From: Branchinecta lynchi
Lineage: Eukaryota > Arthropoda > Branchiopoda > Anostraca > Branchinectidae
Assembly (NCBI GenBank): GCA_023053575.1
Contig: JAKZAP010000021.1
Location: 7,619,212-7,683,211 of the forward strand
Direction of reading: 5' to 3'
DNA length: 64,000 nucleotides
Below the pieces are notes generated by a model, which ran no database searches, was not told the origin of the DNA, and worked only from the letters and a program-made list of their open reading frames with translations. The position numbers and the translations under genes were made by a program. Shown piece after piece: positions 1 to 13,400 of the stretch (positions are counted from its first letter, which is position 1; the number at the start of each line of letters is the position of its first letter).

Positions 1-361
1 ACAGAGAAACTGTGCCTAAAATTTGGCTCAACCCTCCTCCTCCACCCCATCTACAAGAACTTCCTCCCGCCTCCCTTTGTCCCCCTCAGATCCCGACTCC
101 CCAGAGAGGCGGCTGCGAAAGTTCCAAAACTGACACCGGTTTACTCCAGGTCACAGCGTTATTCTCGAAGCTTTGTGCCGAGTTTTGTTCGTACTTTTAA
201 CAATTCGTAACTTGTGCGTTTTATCCTATTCTTTTTGTTTTTCTCGTTGACAAATCTTTCTTGTATTAACTGTTTGACTAAAAGATACCATATTTGGGCT
301 ATGCCTATGAGAGACTGTATCTGGTTTACATTAAATGATTTGATTTGATTTGATTTGATTA
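1..361 (+). mobile_element. 3' end of a LINE with (TGATT)n tail
   Basis: The frame ending at stop 208-210 reads ...KLTPVYSRSQRYSRSFVPSFVRTFNNS, which matches the C-terminus of the reverse transcriptase at 3766-5466 (PPPTKSSQRYTKSFVPYFIR). About 120 bases of 3' UTR follow and then TGATTTGATT repeats at 331-360. This is a truncated copy that continues left of the window. Confidence 0.7.
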
Positions 362-436
362 GACAGACCGACCGACTGACGGACAGAAATTGCGATCGCT
401 ATATGGCACTTGGCCGAAGGGCAAGTGCCATAAAAA
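361..436 (-). repeat. Head fragment of the ~280-bp-unit element
   Basis: Reverse complement of the heads at 48751 and 50734: the GACAGACCGACCGAC microsatellite, GCGATCGC, and the ATGGCACTTG/CAAGTGCCAT hairpin. Only the head is present. Confidence 0.75.
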
Positions 437-950
437 CCGGTTATGTAAATTGTTTACCTGTTTTCGCTACAAGTCAACGGAGAACAGAGAACTCTTAAAA
501 CAGAGAAATCTGTCTTAAAACAGACAAAATCTGTCTGGTTTTATTTTTTTATTTTTCGTAATTTACAATAGTTTGGTTGGGAGTAAAATTTCAATTTATG
601 GTTGAGGTTTGTAGGACAGACAAAAATAAAATGTCTTAGGGGGGAACGGGCTTATTTTCAAAAGTTAAGTGACGTAAATAGTTAAAAAAAGGTAAAAATA
701 GATTAAAATTAACGTCACTGAGGGAAGAAGGAGTAGCCACAAAAAGTACGAAATAAGATTTTTTTTCTTTTTTTTTACGTAATATAAAACTAAGTTAAAT
801 TATGGCTACGGGTTAAAAAAAAAAAACAAAAAAAAAACAGAAAATTGTTGGTTATTTGTTGAAAGGCGTAGTTTTAAAGTATTCAAATATTTTAAAATAG
901 TTCAAGTTGAAGAGTAAATAGTGCGAGGGGTCCTTTAAAGGGAGACAACT
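437..950. other. Intron/flank, AT-rich, no gene
   Basis: Low-complexity A/T runs and short fragments of the TTAAAGGACC family (around 455-490 and 845-945). I see nothing coding on either strand. Confidence 0.6.
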
Positions 951-1182
951 TTCGGGTTCAGACATTTCTGTAAGCAAAGGTGCGGTCTGCACACACCAAG
1001 GAAACAATGGAGGCTCTATCATTTTTTTGCTATTTTCGGAATATGAACTTATCCGAGCCAGCGCTGGTGAAAGACTGATTGAGTTTCAGTAGGGACGTTC
1101 TGTATCGCCAGTGGTGCTACTGGAGTGTGTGTCAATTTTGTCAAGTGTCGGCGCTACTCCCTAGTGTTATTTTACTCTGCTC
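951..1182 (+). mobile_element. Partial hAT-like element (right end)
   Basis: Matches the family at 26636-27167 and 35763-36082, ending CTAGTGTTATTTTACTCTG. The left TIR is missing. It lies directly beside a short LINE tail (GGAACTAAGGTCTAAGG, 1195-1217) identical to that at 53818 and about 60 bases from the exon 15 donor. Confidence 0.6.
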
Positions 1183-1242
1183 TGGAGGCAAAACGAGGAA
1201 CTAAGGTCTAAGGTAAGGTTGTTACATAAATATCAAACTCAC

Positions 1243-1473
1243 CATTTCGTGTTTGAATGACGTCACCAGCCTAACCCTTTGTTCCTCCGAGAGTCCGTTG
1301 AGGGTCGTGGAAAATTCCGGCAAAAAATGGCAGAAAAACGTCTGGAAATCAACCGACGCAAGGTCGTACATCGCTTGTGCGATTTCGTCCCGTAACAAAT
1401 CGTGAGACTTGCTTATAAGTACTTGTAAGAGTACTGTAAGGAACTGGGAGAGCATCTTGGACCGGAAAATTTC
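1243..1473 (-). CDS. XPO6: XPO6 exon 15, residues 960-1036
   Basis: Starts after acceptor TTATTTTAG with EIFRSKMLSQFLTVLLQVLI and ends in phase 0 at donor GTGAGT after SFKHEM. SKSHDLLRDEIAQAMYDLAS followed by VDFQTFFCHFLPEF matches human HKSHDLLQEEIGIAIYNMAS and VDFDGFFAAFLPEF. Because it ends at a donor and the human protein continues for about 40 residues, at least one more exon should follow. I searched 1-1240 on the minus strand by eye for a DLPSFTQNV-like segment and did not find it. Confidence 0.95.
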
Positions 1474-4400
1474 CTAAAATAAATAGATACTGGTCAGTTG
1501 GAGCAGCTTGAAGAGATGAGCGATGGCCTCTTCTTCCCTATTTATTTTCCCCGGAAACCGGAAACACGACCGGATAGACTTACTTATGAGCAGACTACTT
1601 ATAAGTTCAAGACGAGTAACAACCCGACTTGATAACGGATTTACTTTTAACCGGTGACGGGTGAATCAGAAAAATGGCGGTTCCAGCTTCAAATGTCTTT
1701 AAAGCACAGCTCTTACTAGAAATGATCTTTTCACTACGAAATGGATCAGAGAAAACTTTTTCGAAAGTACCACTACTTTCCACCTGAATTTAACGAGTTA
1801 CTTGTTAGCCCTTGTCGACTCAGAGCGTGTTCCACCCTTGTAACAATAGTTACTATTAGTTACTATTTCCGTTCCATCCTCACGAAAAGTTACTACACTG
1901 ACCGTTCCAACCTTCTCGGAATAGTAACTAATAGTTACTATTTGCTTACCATGCTCGGGAGCGTGGTAAGCGTAGTAACTATGCATCTCTGGAACGTGAT
2001 TGGTCGGATTCGCCCCTGGCGTGAGATCCTGCTGGAAAATAGAAAAATCGTTCCAGCCTTGACGGCAAAAAGCCAGAATTCGTGACGTCATGCGTAGTAA
2101 CTACGGTAAGTAGGATGGAACACGCTCTCAGTCCGGCCTTCCTGCTCTCCGACGCGGCCGCTGGGCGCAAAACATTTGAAACTGAATGCACCGTGGTTAA
2201 AAACACGGAAAACTAAGCAAATGAAAAAAAGTCAAAACCAGAAGACTCTCATATCCTTATATGTGAAGGAGTTGTCAATGGACATTGAATATTCCGGCAA
2301 ACTTGACGTTATGTGACGGGCAATGCATGTCCGAAAAAGTGTTTAAAATCCGTAGGCACAAAACGAAACAATGGAGAAAGGTGAGGATTTCAAAAGCTTA
2401 TAATTCCATAAGAGAGCTAGGTGTAGTATGAAAGGCAGAATAAGCAAGAGGGATCCTTTAAAGTACATTCCGCATAATTTACTGTTTATGTTCCTACAAT
2501 CAAAACTATCTGAATACTGTAACGCTAGGCTTTGCTTTTAACAAATTATCCATAGTCTTGGCTGTTTGAAGCCTTTTCCCAGGCCCACTGACTCCAAGCA
2601 AAATCTCGACTACCGGTTTTACGCATGAATAGCGTGAGACACGAACACTCATCGGGAGGATTGTGTGCATGGAAACTAGTGACCGCAGCAAGTGCAAAGA
2701 TCACTCAGAGTTGCGTTTTCAGGCTCGCGATTCTCAACCCGTGTTCGTCACAAGTCATTTTGACGGAGCGCCTCCAGTGTGTGTACGAACACGGGTTTCA
2801 TGTGCTGTGACTTCAAGCGTTTTCGCTCCCATGTTTCTTTCGAGTTCAACACCGAATCCAAACACAAACGGATTCGTTAGAGTAACAAATCCTGTTCCGG
2901 GTTCTCTTACGCTCGGTTCACACTGCTGCTTCGTGTGCGACACGATTTTTTCTTTGCTGTTCCGACGTGCGACAGAATCGCATGGACGTCCCACTATCAC
3001 GCAGACGCAAATGGAAAACGAAATTTTTCGACGAGATTATTCTATACCTCTATAACCCATATCTATTTTGACGATATTGACCGAAACTTCCTGCTTTACT
3101 ACTGCCAAATTTGCGGTTTCGCCCGAATTCCGAGCGAACTACTAGTCCAGCAAAAAAAAAAAAATTCAGAAACGAAGCCGGCGTATCTCCTTATCCATAT
3201 AAAGAAATCTAATCAACTTTAAATAAAATTTTGACTTAAAGAAAATGCGGGTACAACCGGATTCCGGACTAATTATATGTCCGGGTAAAAAATGATCATT
3301 ATATACAGACTCAGCGTCTCTTCTTACCCCTAAATATATCATCTAATCAACTTCAGATAAAGCTTTAACTTTTAACATATTTTCCGGTTTTGGCCGGATT
3401 ACAGGCGAACTAGTTGTCCGGCGAGAAAATGGTTTTCACCATCGGGTTCAGCATGTCTTCTTACCCATAAATCAAACATTTAATCAACTTCAAATGAAAC
3501 TGTTACTTTTAACCAACTTTCCGGTTTTGGCCGGATTCCGGACGAACTGCTTGTCCGGCGACAAAATGATTTTCACCATCATGCTCAGCATGTCTTCTTA
3601 CCCCTAAATCAAACATTTAATCAACTTCAGAATCAGAATCAGAATCATTTTTATTTGCCCAATATCTTTACACAAGGAAAAAAATAACCTGGGAGGTCAA
3701 CAATTTATGCGCGTCATGAAATACACAAATAAAACACTCAATATATACAATTAATCCACATTTTGTCAAAACTCTTCATTGTCTTCTTTTCCTTCTATTT
3801 TCAGGTTGTGATGACGGATGAAATATGGCACGAACGACTTTGTGTAGCGTTGACTTGATTTTGTCGGTGGTGGTTGGAGGACTGGATCGAGTCCCTTAAG
3901 TTTTTCGGCACGCCGTGTTCGATAGTTCGGGAGGGGGGAGAATTCGGGTAGGATGTCACGATGGTGTTCTGATCTAAGACATTTCGTGCCAAATGCCATG
4001 GTTAGATCGTGACGTCTCTTCGAAAGTGTTGGGATTTTAAGTTTCTCGACGCTATCCTCGTACGTCACATACGACAGTCCGAGGATCATCTTGCATGCTC
4101 GTTTTTGTAGGGATTCTAGCCTAGAACTCTGGTTCTGTGTTATCATCGGATGCCAAACTGCGCAGGCGTACTCGGTGGCAGGTCTAATGTATGTTTTATA
4201 ACATGTTACCATTGTGTCCTTGGGGATGGCGAACCTTCGTAGTTTAGCGAAGAACTTGAGTAGGTATGATGTTTTCGAGACTATTTTTGACACATGTGTC
4301 TCCATGCTTAGGTTCTCGTCCAGACGAAGTCCCAGGATCTTGATGGTTTTGCTCGAACTAAGGACATAATCTGTAGCAGGTGCATCTTGTTTCAGGAAGT

Positions 4401-7400
4401 TAAATCTGATGAGTGTGCTCTTTTCTGAGCTGACAGTCAGTTTCAGTTGCTCAGCCTCCTTGCAAAGAGTCTCAAATGCCTTTCTGACAGGGCATTTATC
4501 AGGCACGTCATTTATTGACCGGAGGATGGGAAGGGTCAAATCGTCTGCAAACTTAAGCCTTTCCGTGATCTTTATGATCAAGGAGTTGATTACGATTGTG
4601 AAGCAAGAAGGCCCAAGTTTACCGCCTTGAGGGGCTCCACATGTAATCGGAAGAAAATCTGAGATTTCGCCATCCTCCAGCAGCACACATTGGAGTCTCT
4701 GGTGAAGGTAGCTGGCGACCAACCTAAGGACAATTTGTCTGGCTCCCATCAGCTCTGCCTCTCCTATAACGACGTTGTGACAAAGGTAGTCAAAGGCCTT
4801 GACAAAATCACCTATTAGGCAATCCACAAAACTGCCTGGTAGTTCTAGGTGTTTTAAAGTCATGTCTAGGAGTCGTACTAAGTAGTGAACCGTGCTGTAG
4901 CCCGGACGAAATCCGAACTGCCTGTCATCGAGCTTGTTACCGATGTCAGCCATCAACCATCTCAGAATAAAGGATTCGAGTATCTTCGCGAACGCAGATG
5001 TTTGTGAGATTGGGCGAAGGTCGTTAAGGCCGTTTGGTTGTGGTTTCTTTGGTATAGGGGTCACTACTGCTTTCTTGAAGACATCGGGAAAGATGCCTTC
5101 ACAAGCTGACTGATTGAGCAAAGCAGTAAGTGGGGTGCAGAGTTCAAGTGCGCATTCACGAATTATTCGTGGTGGTAGTTCGTTTGGGTAGGCAGATTTG
5201 CGTGGGTTGATTTTTTTAAGCTCTTTGAAAACCAGGTGTTCTTCGATGATTGGGATTTCAGCGGCTGGGGGGAGGGGAGGTAGTGAGGCTAGGGGCGGAT
5301 ACTTCCTGCAGATAGAAGCGAAGTGCTCGTTTATTCTGTCAGCTGAGAGTTTGTCACCCTTCTCGTCGCAAACTTCCACTTTCTTTTTCTCTTTTCCAAG
5401 CAAACTCTGTACGACTTTGTGGAACTTCCTTGGCTCAGAACTTCCGAACTTCCGGAACTTCCTTGGCTTCAAATGAAACTTTTACTTTTAACCAACTTTC
5501 CGGTTTTTGCCGGATTCCGGACGAACTACTCGTCCAGCGAGAAAATAGTTTTCACCATTGTGCTCAGCATGTCTTCTTACCCCTAAATCAAACATTTAAT
5601 CAACTTCAAATGAAACTTTTACTTTTAACAAACTTTCTGGTTTTTGCCGGATTCCGGACGAACTACTTGTCCGCCGAGAAAATGATTGTCACCATCGTGC
5701 TCAGCATGTCTTCTTACCCCATAATCAACTATCACATTAGATGTTTAAAAATATTTTGTTTGTCCCTTAAACTGAACCCCCTCTCCCACCCCCAAATATA
5801 GGGCTACAGAGCCCATCTACGAACTCGACCTTACCCTTGACCCAAACAATCCTCATACCAAGTTTCATCAAAATATCTCATTCCCTTCGAGAGTTATCGT
5901 GCTTACAGACGGACGTACGGACGGACAGACGGACGGACAACTTTTGCGATGTCATAGGTATCCCTCCACTTACGTTTTGGGATCCAAAAACCCCCAGTCA
6001 AACCCCATATGTCATCTTGTTCAAAACAGGTTAATACAAGTTTATTCAGAAGATATTTTGCATTCAGCCATCCTAGGATTACAGTCAAACCAAGGTAGAG
6101 CAATTTTTAGTCTTGAAAATTAACTAGTCTTTGTTTTTTCTTTTATTTCCCTCAAGAATCGCATGCGTTATGTCGGATCAGTTGAAATATCTCAACGCAT
6201 CCGGCACTGCGAAGTTCTGCGTTGCTTGTCGCACGATTTGTGTGGTATGTCGCATGACGCAGAATTTTGCGCGAAGTCGAAACAGTGTGAACCATGGGTT
6301 ATGCAGAACACGGGCTCTAAAAACTCGTGATGGCGCAACGTCTTATGGTCCATATGCACACTGCGTAAAATCCGAGCGAATTTTGAAATCCAAGCGTATT
6401 TTACGCACGTTTTCAGCTTGAAAACATTTCTAGCAATACGGACGTATTTGAGAAATCCGTCCGTTATGTATCTACGTCCGTATTGCTAGAAATCTGTTCA
6501 AGCTCAAAACGTGCGTAAAATATGCTCGGATTTTGCGCAGAGTGTAAACCCAGGATTAGGATTCGAGTCGAACACGCTAATAGCTGGAAACGCAACTCAG
6601 GTGTCGTTAACGGGTTCAGAATGTAAACAATACATGGGTCACCGGGTTTAAGAACTAGTGAATGCTGTTACGGAAGTAGGTTGTATTGCCATTGTAGGTG
6701 CGACAACGTCCTTTAAATTAGCTTAATTTTGCATTTCAATTTTGCTGTTTAGAGTGGAAAAAAAAAACGAAAAAAAATTTGGAGAAGTAATCATAAGAAG
6801 CATCTCTCAACTGAAAACAAACACTCACCTTGTGAAACAGATTCCACTTGGAGTTCAGCTCAGTTAAGACTCTCAGACTCTCCTTGAACACTTGCATATC
6901 AGGTTGCAGGAACGCCTGACCGAATGCAGCCATAATCTTGTAGAAAACGTCTGGGTTTTCAAAACTTTCGCCAGATGGGAAAAAATATCGCCACTGGTAC
7001 ATCAGCGCAACTCCCAGAAGTGTGAGAAGCTTGACCTTGACCTCGGGACTTGAACGCTGAAAAACAGTCGTTAAAGTCTAACCGAAAAGGGTTGAGATAG
7101 GACAATATAGTTCCCCGTCACTTGTTCATTTAAAGAGGCTTGGACACCTGATGACAATGCGTTACTTCGCCCCTCCGGTATTCATGAATAATCGGTTTTC
7201 ATATAGTGGGATTTCCCTGTCGGATTTTTGGTTGCTCTACGCGCTTCTACCAATGAAAAGCCGCTTTTGTGTTTAGATTCGAATTTTCGGCGTCTTAGTA
7301 AAACAAGACCAAGGGTTTTGATGGGATCCCAAAGTTTTAATATTTGCTCCCGACAATTCGGTCTTTTATATTCGGTCTTCAACAGACTTCTTAAACATTT

Positions 7401-10400
7401 TTACTTTTAAATTATGCAAACAGATTAAGGACAATGGTAATAATCGGATAAGACCAAGTTCGTATTTGACAGTGTAAAACGGATACGCCAGCTGAATTTC
7501 AGCAAGTTCAGATTTCCGTTTTGCGCTATCAAATATTCAGATATGGATTCAGCATATGGTTTACCTTATAGCCTACGTCGTATCTCCTTCCTTCCTTACT
7601 TCTGCCCAACTTCTGGTTTCGGTCGATTCCGGACAAACTACTTGTACGGCAAAAAACTAAAGCTCAAAAACGAATTCAGCATGTCTCCTTACCCGTACAT
7701 CTAACCTCTAATCATCTTCAGATTAAACTTTAATTTTTAACAAATTTTCCGGTTTCAGCCGGATTCCGAGCGATCTATACCTCCGGTCAGTAAAAGATTG
7801 TCATATAAGAATTCAGCATGGCTTCTTGCCCGCAAATCGAGCATCTTATCAAATTTAAATAAAACTTATACTTTCAACAAATTTTCCGGTTTTGGCCGGG
7901 ATCCGGCCGAACTAATTGTCCGGCGAGAAAATAATTTTCATATTCGGACTCAGCACATCTCCTTGCTCCTTAATCGAACCTCTAATCAACTTAATATTAA
8001 ACTTTTACTTTTCACAAATTTTCCGGTTTTCGCCAGATTGCGGGTGAACTATTTGTCTGGCGAGAAAATTAATTTCATATTCGAGTTCAGCATGTTTCTT
8101 TACCCCTAAATCAACTATCTCAATAGCTTTCAAAAAATATTTTTGTTGCCCCTTAATTTGAAACCCCTCCCCCATCCTCAAATATTTACAGAGCCCATCT
8201 TCGAATTTGACCTGTACTTCGGCCCAAAGGATCCTCCTACCAAGTTTCACCAAAATATCTCAATCCCCTCGAGAGTTATCGTGCGGACAGACGGACAACT
8301 TTTGCGATGTCATAGGTATCCCTCCACTTATGTCCCAAAAGCAAAATCCCAAAAGCAATTCCAAAAGCAACGTGAGGACGGCCGTAAATATTCAGAACGT
8401 CATACTAGAGCCAATAGTGTAAAATAAAACAAAAATCCCTTAGCAAAGTCCAAACAATGCAATGTATTTGGTTAAACGATAAAAGAATAAATTAGCTTTT
8501 CAGTTAAACTTTAAATCAGTGTTAATACGACTGTATTTGAGTATGAAGCTGCATTCCCAACCAGATGTTACGGCGAAGGGTGTAGTAAGCCGGATAAAAG
8601 ATGGGACATATCCAAGTACATCATCAAAGTCAGGATGGTATATTACATCTGCAGAGCTTCACGTGTTCATTACCGGAGGTAAATTCACACCATGGTTTTC
8701 AGACTGGACTTGCAACATGCTACCGGCCACCCATTATACACTAGGCCTTACAGGCCAGCACAATCTAAGGAGCTTTAAAAATAACATATTTTATTCACCC
8801 ATGCATGGTCTGTATACAAATAAAAGGTTTTGTTATAACTGAAAAAAAAAAAACATGTCAATGCCCGGAAGAGAAGTAGCTCTTGATGATGAAATGAGTC
8901 AAGACGAGCATAGGGTAAATAAAATGCTCAAAGGGCTGACAGTATACAAAATATACGACAGTTAACGGAAGGGGAGTCCCGCTACCTAACGGCGGCGGAA
9001 ATAACCGGTGCAGGTGACACCACCGCACCAATACAAGTAGCTTAAATTCAGTATAAACTTCGAAATTCTAACATTCAGGACTCCTTTAAGTCTGTTGAGT
9101 TTCCCAAAATTTCAAATTCTTCCCGCTGTTGCCAAATCCGCCCAACCCTCTTAAGGTGTTTTTCCGTGCTCGCACAACAGTTTATGGATCGACTGTGGCT
9201 CGAAAAGCGCGTTTTCGCGGCTTTTTGTGCAGATCACAAGTGTGTTCCGCGACCAACAACATTTTCTTTGGCTCGCTTTGTGGCTCAAATTCGACAAGCA
9301 ACTGCCGAGGTGATTGTCAATTTTGTAGCTCGATTTTGGCGGGAAATTCTTATTTAGCAGCAAAATAATATCAAAACAAAAAATAAGAACTTTTTCAAGT
9401 ATGTAGACATAAAACTAAAAATTCTTTTTGCACGGAATGGTAAGGACGAAAGCCGGGAGTTATATTTATTAAGATTTTTATTTACATTTTCAGATATTTG
9501 AAATTACCGCCCAAGAAATAGACAAAATGGCGTTTCCGCGAGTTTCAGCTTGTGGCTCGACTGTGTGGCATACAATCGTGTTTCTGTAAAAAACACTCGG
9601 AAGTGTTTTGACACAACTGTGTCGCGGAAAAACGCCTTTACTTTTGACGAGAGACGTAAAAACTAGCATAGCCACATTTCTGACCAATGGCTAGGGGGCT
9701 TACCTGGGCGACTGCAGGGTAGATATTATCGAGACACAAAGTCAACACAGATGGCAATAGCTTCTTGTATTCCTTTGAAGCTCCACGGACGGCGAATTCC
9801 AGAATAGTCATGACACTGAAAAGATTCACAAACCATTATTGGTTGAGGATAACATTCCCAAGTACGAAGAGAGTTTCCGGACGAAAAGTTTTCCGGTATA
9901 CATACAGAACTTGTTCCACCCTACTTACCGTACTTACTTGGCACTAGCCTCGTTTTTGTTGCATGCTGCAGGTGCACTTCTCGGCCGATTCTTTCTACAT
10001 CCGTTTTTGCACTGCAGCGCTTCCGAGGAAGACGGCAGCGCTTCTCGAGAATCACGGACTTGCTCATCGACCAAGTCCGTGCTTCCCTGCAAGATGCTGC
10101 AGCGCTGCCGCTTCAACCAAGAAGAAAGTGAATCCAAACACGCATATTGGGCAAAAGCAAACAAGTGCTGCAGCAGAGATGCGGCAGCGCGATTGCAACA
10201 AAAACGAGGCTACGATGTCACTAATCCTGGCTTCTTGGCGTCAAGGCTGGAATGAATTTTCCTATTTTCGGGAAAATGTGGTGCTGCGGGCTGATTGGGT
10301 CGACCACGCCTGATTCGCTTAGTAAAGAGTAAGGCACGGAAGTTGCCCTAGTGCCGCAAAAGGGGACAAAAACTACATTGGAAGTTCCAACTCCTTCAAA

Positions 10401-13400
10401 CTTTGGGAAGCAGGATTACATCAGTAATATAGGCAAGACAGGTCTTTCATAAGCGGTTCACAAAATACACAATTTGTGCCTAAAACAGACTAAATCTGTA
10501 TTTTGTTATGCCTGCAATCTTTACCTAGATAGATAGATATGTTTAATGATCTAATTCGTAGCGCCGACGTTGCACCAAAATTACATTTAATGTGTTAAAA
10601 TACTTGAACATATACAATTATTAGATAAAAAAAAATCACTTGGAATTCATTAATTTTCTCAGAAAAAATGGTACAAAGGAATTTGAATACCGGTTAGTGC
10701 GACATTTAACTGGCACCAGGAGATTTTGGTGCCGCGTCCGTCCTGTCGCCAGGGGCGTCCCAGGGGGGGGGGGGGGAGCGCTCTCCCGTACGTTTTGGGC
10801 ATTCGGTCAAATTTTGATCAAAACGGGCATCGCTGCGAAGCCGGGATGCCCTTTTCATAAAATCGTTTGTCCCTGCATTTCGGAATTGGGTCATTTAACG
10901 TGTCTCTTGGTTCCCCTTTCTTTATCGTATTTGCTAAATTGATCCAAACTTTTGTTCACCCCGCATCGATTTCACCGCTGTCACTTCGTAAATTCGGTGA
11001 TTTAACCTGTTTATTTGGTCTCATTCGTTAGCGAATTCGGTAATTCATCGGACTTTTCTCAAGTCCGTATCTGTTCTATCGCATTCGGTCAGTCCATTTC
11101 ATAATTCGGCCATTAATCAGATTCATTTGGTTCTAAATCGTTACCAAATTCGATAATTCATCCAACGTTTGTTCAGTCTGCATCGATTTGTCCGCATTCG
11201 TTCCGCCCTTGCGTAAATTCGGTGATTTAACCTGTTTATTTGGTATCATTCTTTACCGAATTCGGTAATTCGGTCAGTCCATTTCATAATTTGGTCATTA
11301 ATCAGATTCATTTGGTTCTGATTCGTGACCGAATACGATAATTCACCCAACTTTTGTTTAGTCCGCATCGATTTCGCCGCATTCGGTCCATCCCTGCGTA
11401 AATTCGGTGATTTAACCTGTTTATTTGGTCTCATTCTCTACCGAATTCGGTAATTCGGTCGCATTCGGCCAGTCCAATTCATAATTAAATTCGGTAAGAT
11501 TCATATGGTTCTGATTCTTTACCGAATACGGTAATTCATTAGATTTTTCTTTAGCCCGTTTCTATTGCTAGACTTGCCGAGTTCGGTTGTTTTAGGTGGT
11601 TCTAACAAGAGTTTTATCCCATACGAAATTCGGTTGTAATACCACTCTCGATCTGTCCCTAATTTTTTTAGTTAGTTTTTCGGTATACTACGAATACATT
11701 ATTTGCTTCAACCCAGTTACTGAGTTCGGTAATTTAAGTGGCATTTATTTAGCTCTCGTTCTTTACTGTTTACGGTAGCTTCAACTGGTTGCTGTTCATT
11801 TTTTGTACTTTTTAGGATTGCAGTACTTCAGGAATAAGCACGTCTCTTGACGTGAAAACTAGTTTACTTTTTTTTGCCGTAAATTCCGACTTTGTATCCA
11901 CTTTACCATGGATCGCCCCTTTCGTTGCTAGATAACTCTGGGTTGAACAGATAATCTTGGGATCACATTAAGGTACTTTATCATCAGTGCCGTATTATCC
12001 CTTAGGCCGGTTAGGCCTGTGCTGGGGGGCCAGGGGAAACGAGAGGCCAAGCCGCCGGTACAAATTGTTGAGAAAGTAGGCTACGGTTGCTAGCCGTGTT
12101 GCCTTCTTCACTATGACCCAGGTGCACCGTCATATACATTACCGAAATCATGCTCATATGTGACCAGTGTGGCTCTACCAAGAATCGTGTGTGCTAATGT
12201 GCTGGCGTTTCTACGCATCTGATTCTTGAAAAGGGGCCAAAAACCCCTGGATGGCCTAGGGTCCACCAACATTAACAGACGGCACTCTTATCATCAGTGT
12301 TTCCACAAAAATTTCGCATGTGGCGCATTTCGTAGTCTTCACTAGTTAGACAAAGGTTGCCTCATTTAGTTGGCGTTTGAGGCTTGGTATTTTGGGGGGC
12401 TTGAACTATGTTAAAAGCTAGAATTTGCATGGGAAGTAGTTAAATGTTGCAAAAAAAAGGATTCATGAATGAATCATGGGCACGGCAGTTAGCGACGTCG
12501 TCGCTATGCAGCAATACCATCTTTTGCGATTATTTCAAGTCCTGTCGGCAAAACAGGAAAGGTCTTCCGAAGGTAAAAGGCTAGTGACGGCGTATCCATG
12601 AACAAAAAAAAAGAGAGTGGCTCAAGTCTTAATTTATTTATTTATTTGTTCATTTATTTCCCTCAGAACTGAGGAGTACAAAATAATGTACAAAAAAGAA
12701 CTATGCCTAAACCATCTGGTCCATTCATTAACACATAAATACTATAAAAAATACACACGATGTCGACAACTAAGTTACAATTATGTACGCACTATTTTAT
12801 TCAATTGTTAAAAAATGGGTACAGGTTGTGGGTTTGGAGGGCTACCAAAGCTTTTTTATACAAAAGTTGGTCATCTTTTTCCTCAAAATTAGAACTGGGT
12901 CTTTTACTTTAAAATTGGAAACCAACAGTGAATTACTGAAAGAAATGGGGAACCCAAGGAGAAATTTGGAAAATTTGAAATATGAAATTTTAACAGCAGA
13001 TATGTCGCAAATTCGAAAATTTTCTACGATTGTTGCAGCAAAAAGAACATGAGGTAAAGCAACAGCGGCGAACAATGAACCGAGGATGTCTTTCCTATAT
13101 CGCCCGCGGAAACGAATTAAGAGGCCAAATGCCTTGCGAATTCTTTCTTGTATATGTTTGACAATTATAGACTGAGAAACCTTAGCTGACGATGCATATG
13201 GGATCCCTAAGTATGTCACTATATCACATGCTGAAAAAATAATCCCATTACCGCAATCAAATATAAGGTTTGAAGGCAAACCGTCCTCAGCGAAAAACAA
13301 AACAAAACTAAATCATAAAATCCACCACAATCACAACAGGAGAGCGATGCGGAACCAACAGACAATAAGACGAGATGTAACTAAAAACCAGAAGAAAACG

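Larger units (their letters stand above)
3041..6003 (+). repeat. 137-bp-unit tandem element (copy a), split by a LINE
   Basis: Units of about 137 bp carry CCGG(N)CCGGATTCCGG, GTCCGG(C)GAGAAAAT, TCAGCATGTCTTCTTACC and AATCAACTTCAAATRAAAC. The array is followed by a unique tail with CCAAGTTTCATCAAAATATC, GAGAGTTATCGTGC, a GGAC-type microsatellite (5908-5938), GCGATGTCATAGG and a GGGATCC end. The LINE at 3630-5466 interrupts a unit. Array, then microsatellite, then short end is the layout of pearl/DINE-like non-autonomous Helitron/Helentron elements, which I infer but cannot prove. Confidence 0.8.

Noticed and set aside
2625..3055. Overlapping ORFs of 60-130 codons
   Set aside because: Three frames on both strands are open in the same GC-rich patch; none has a domain or XPO6 similarity.
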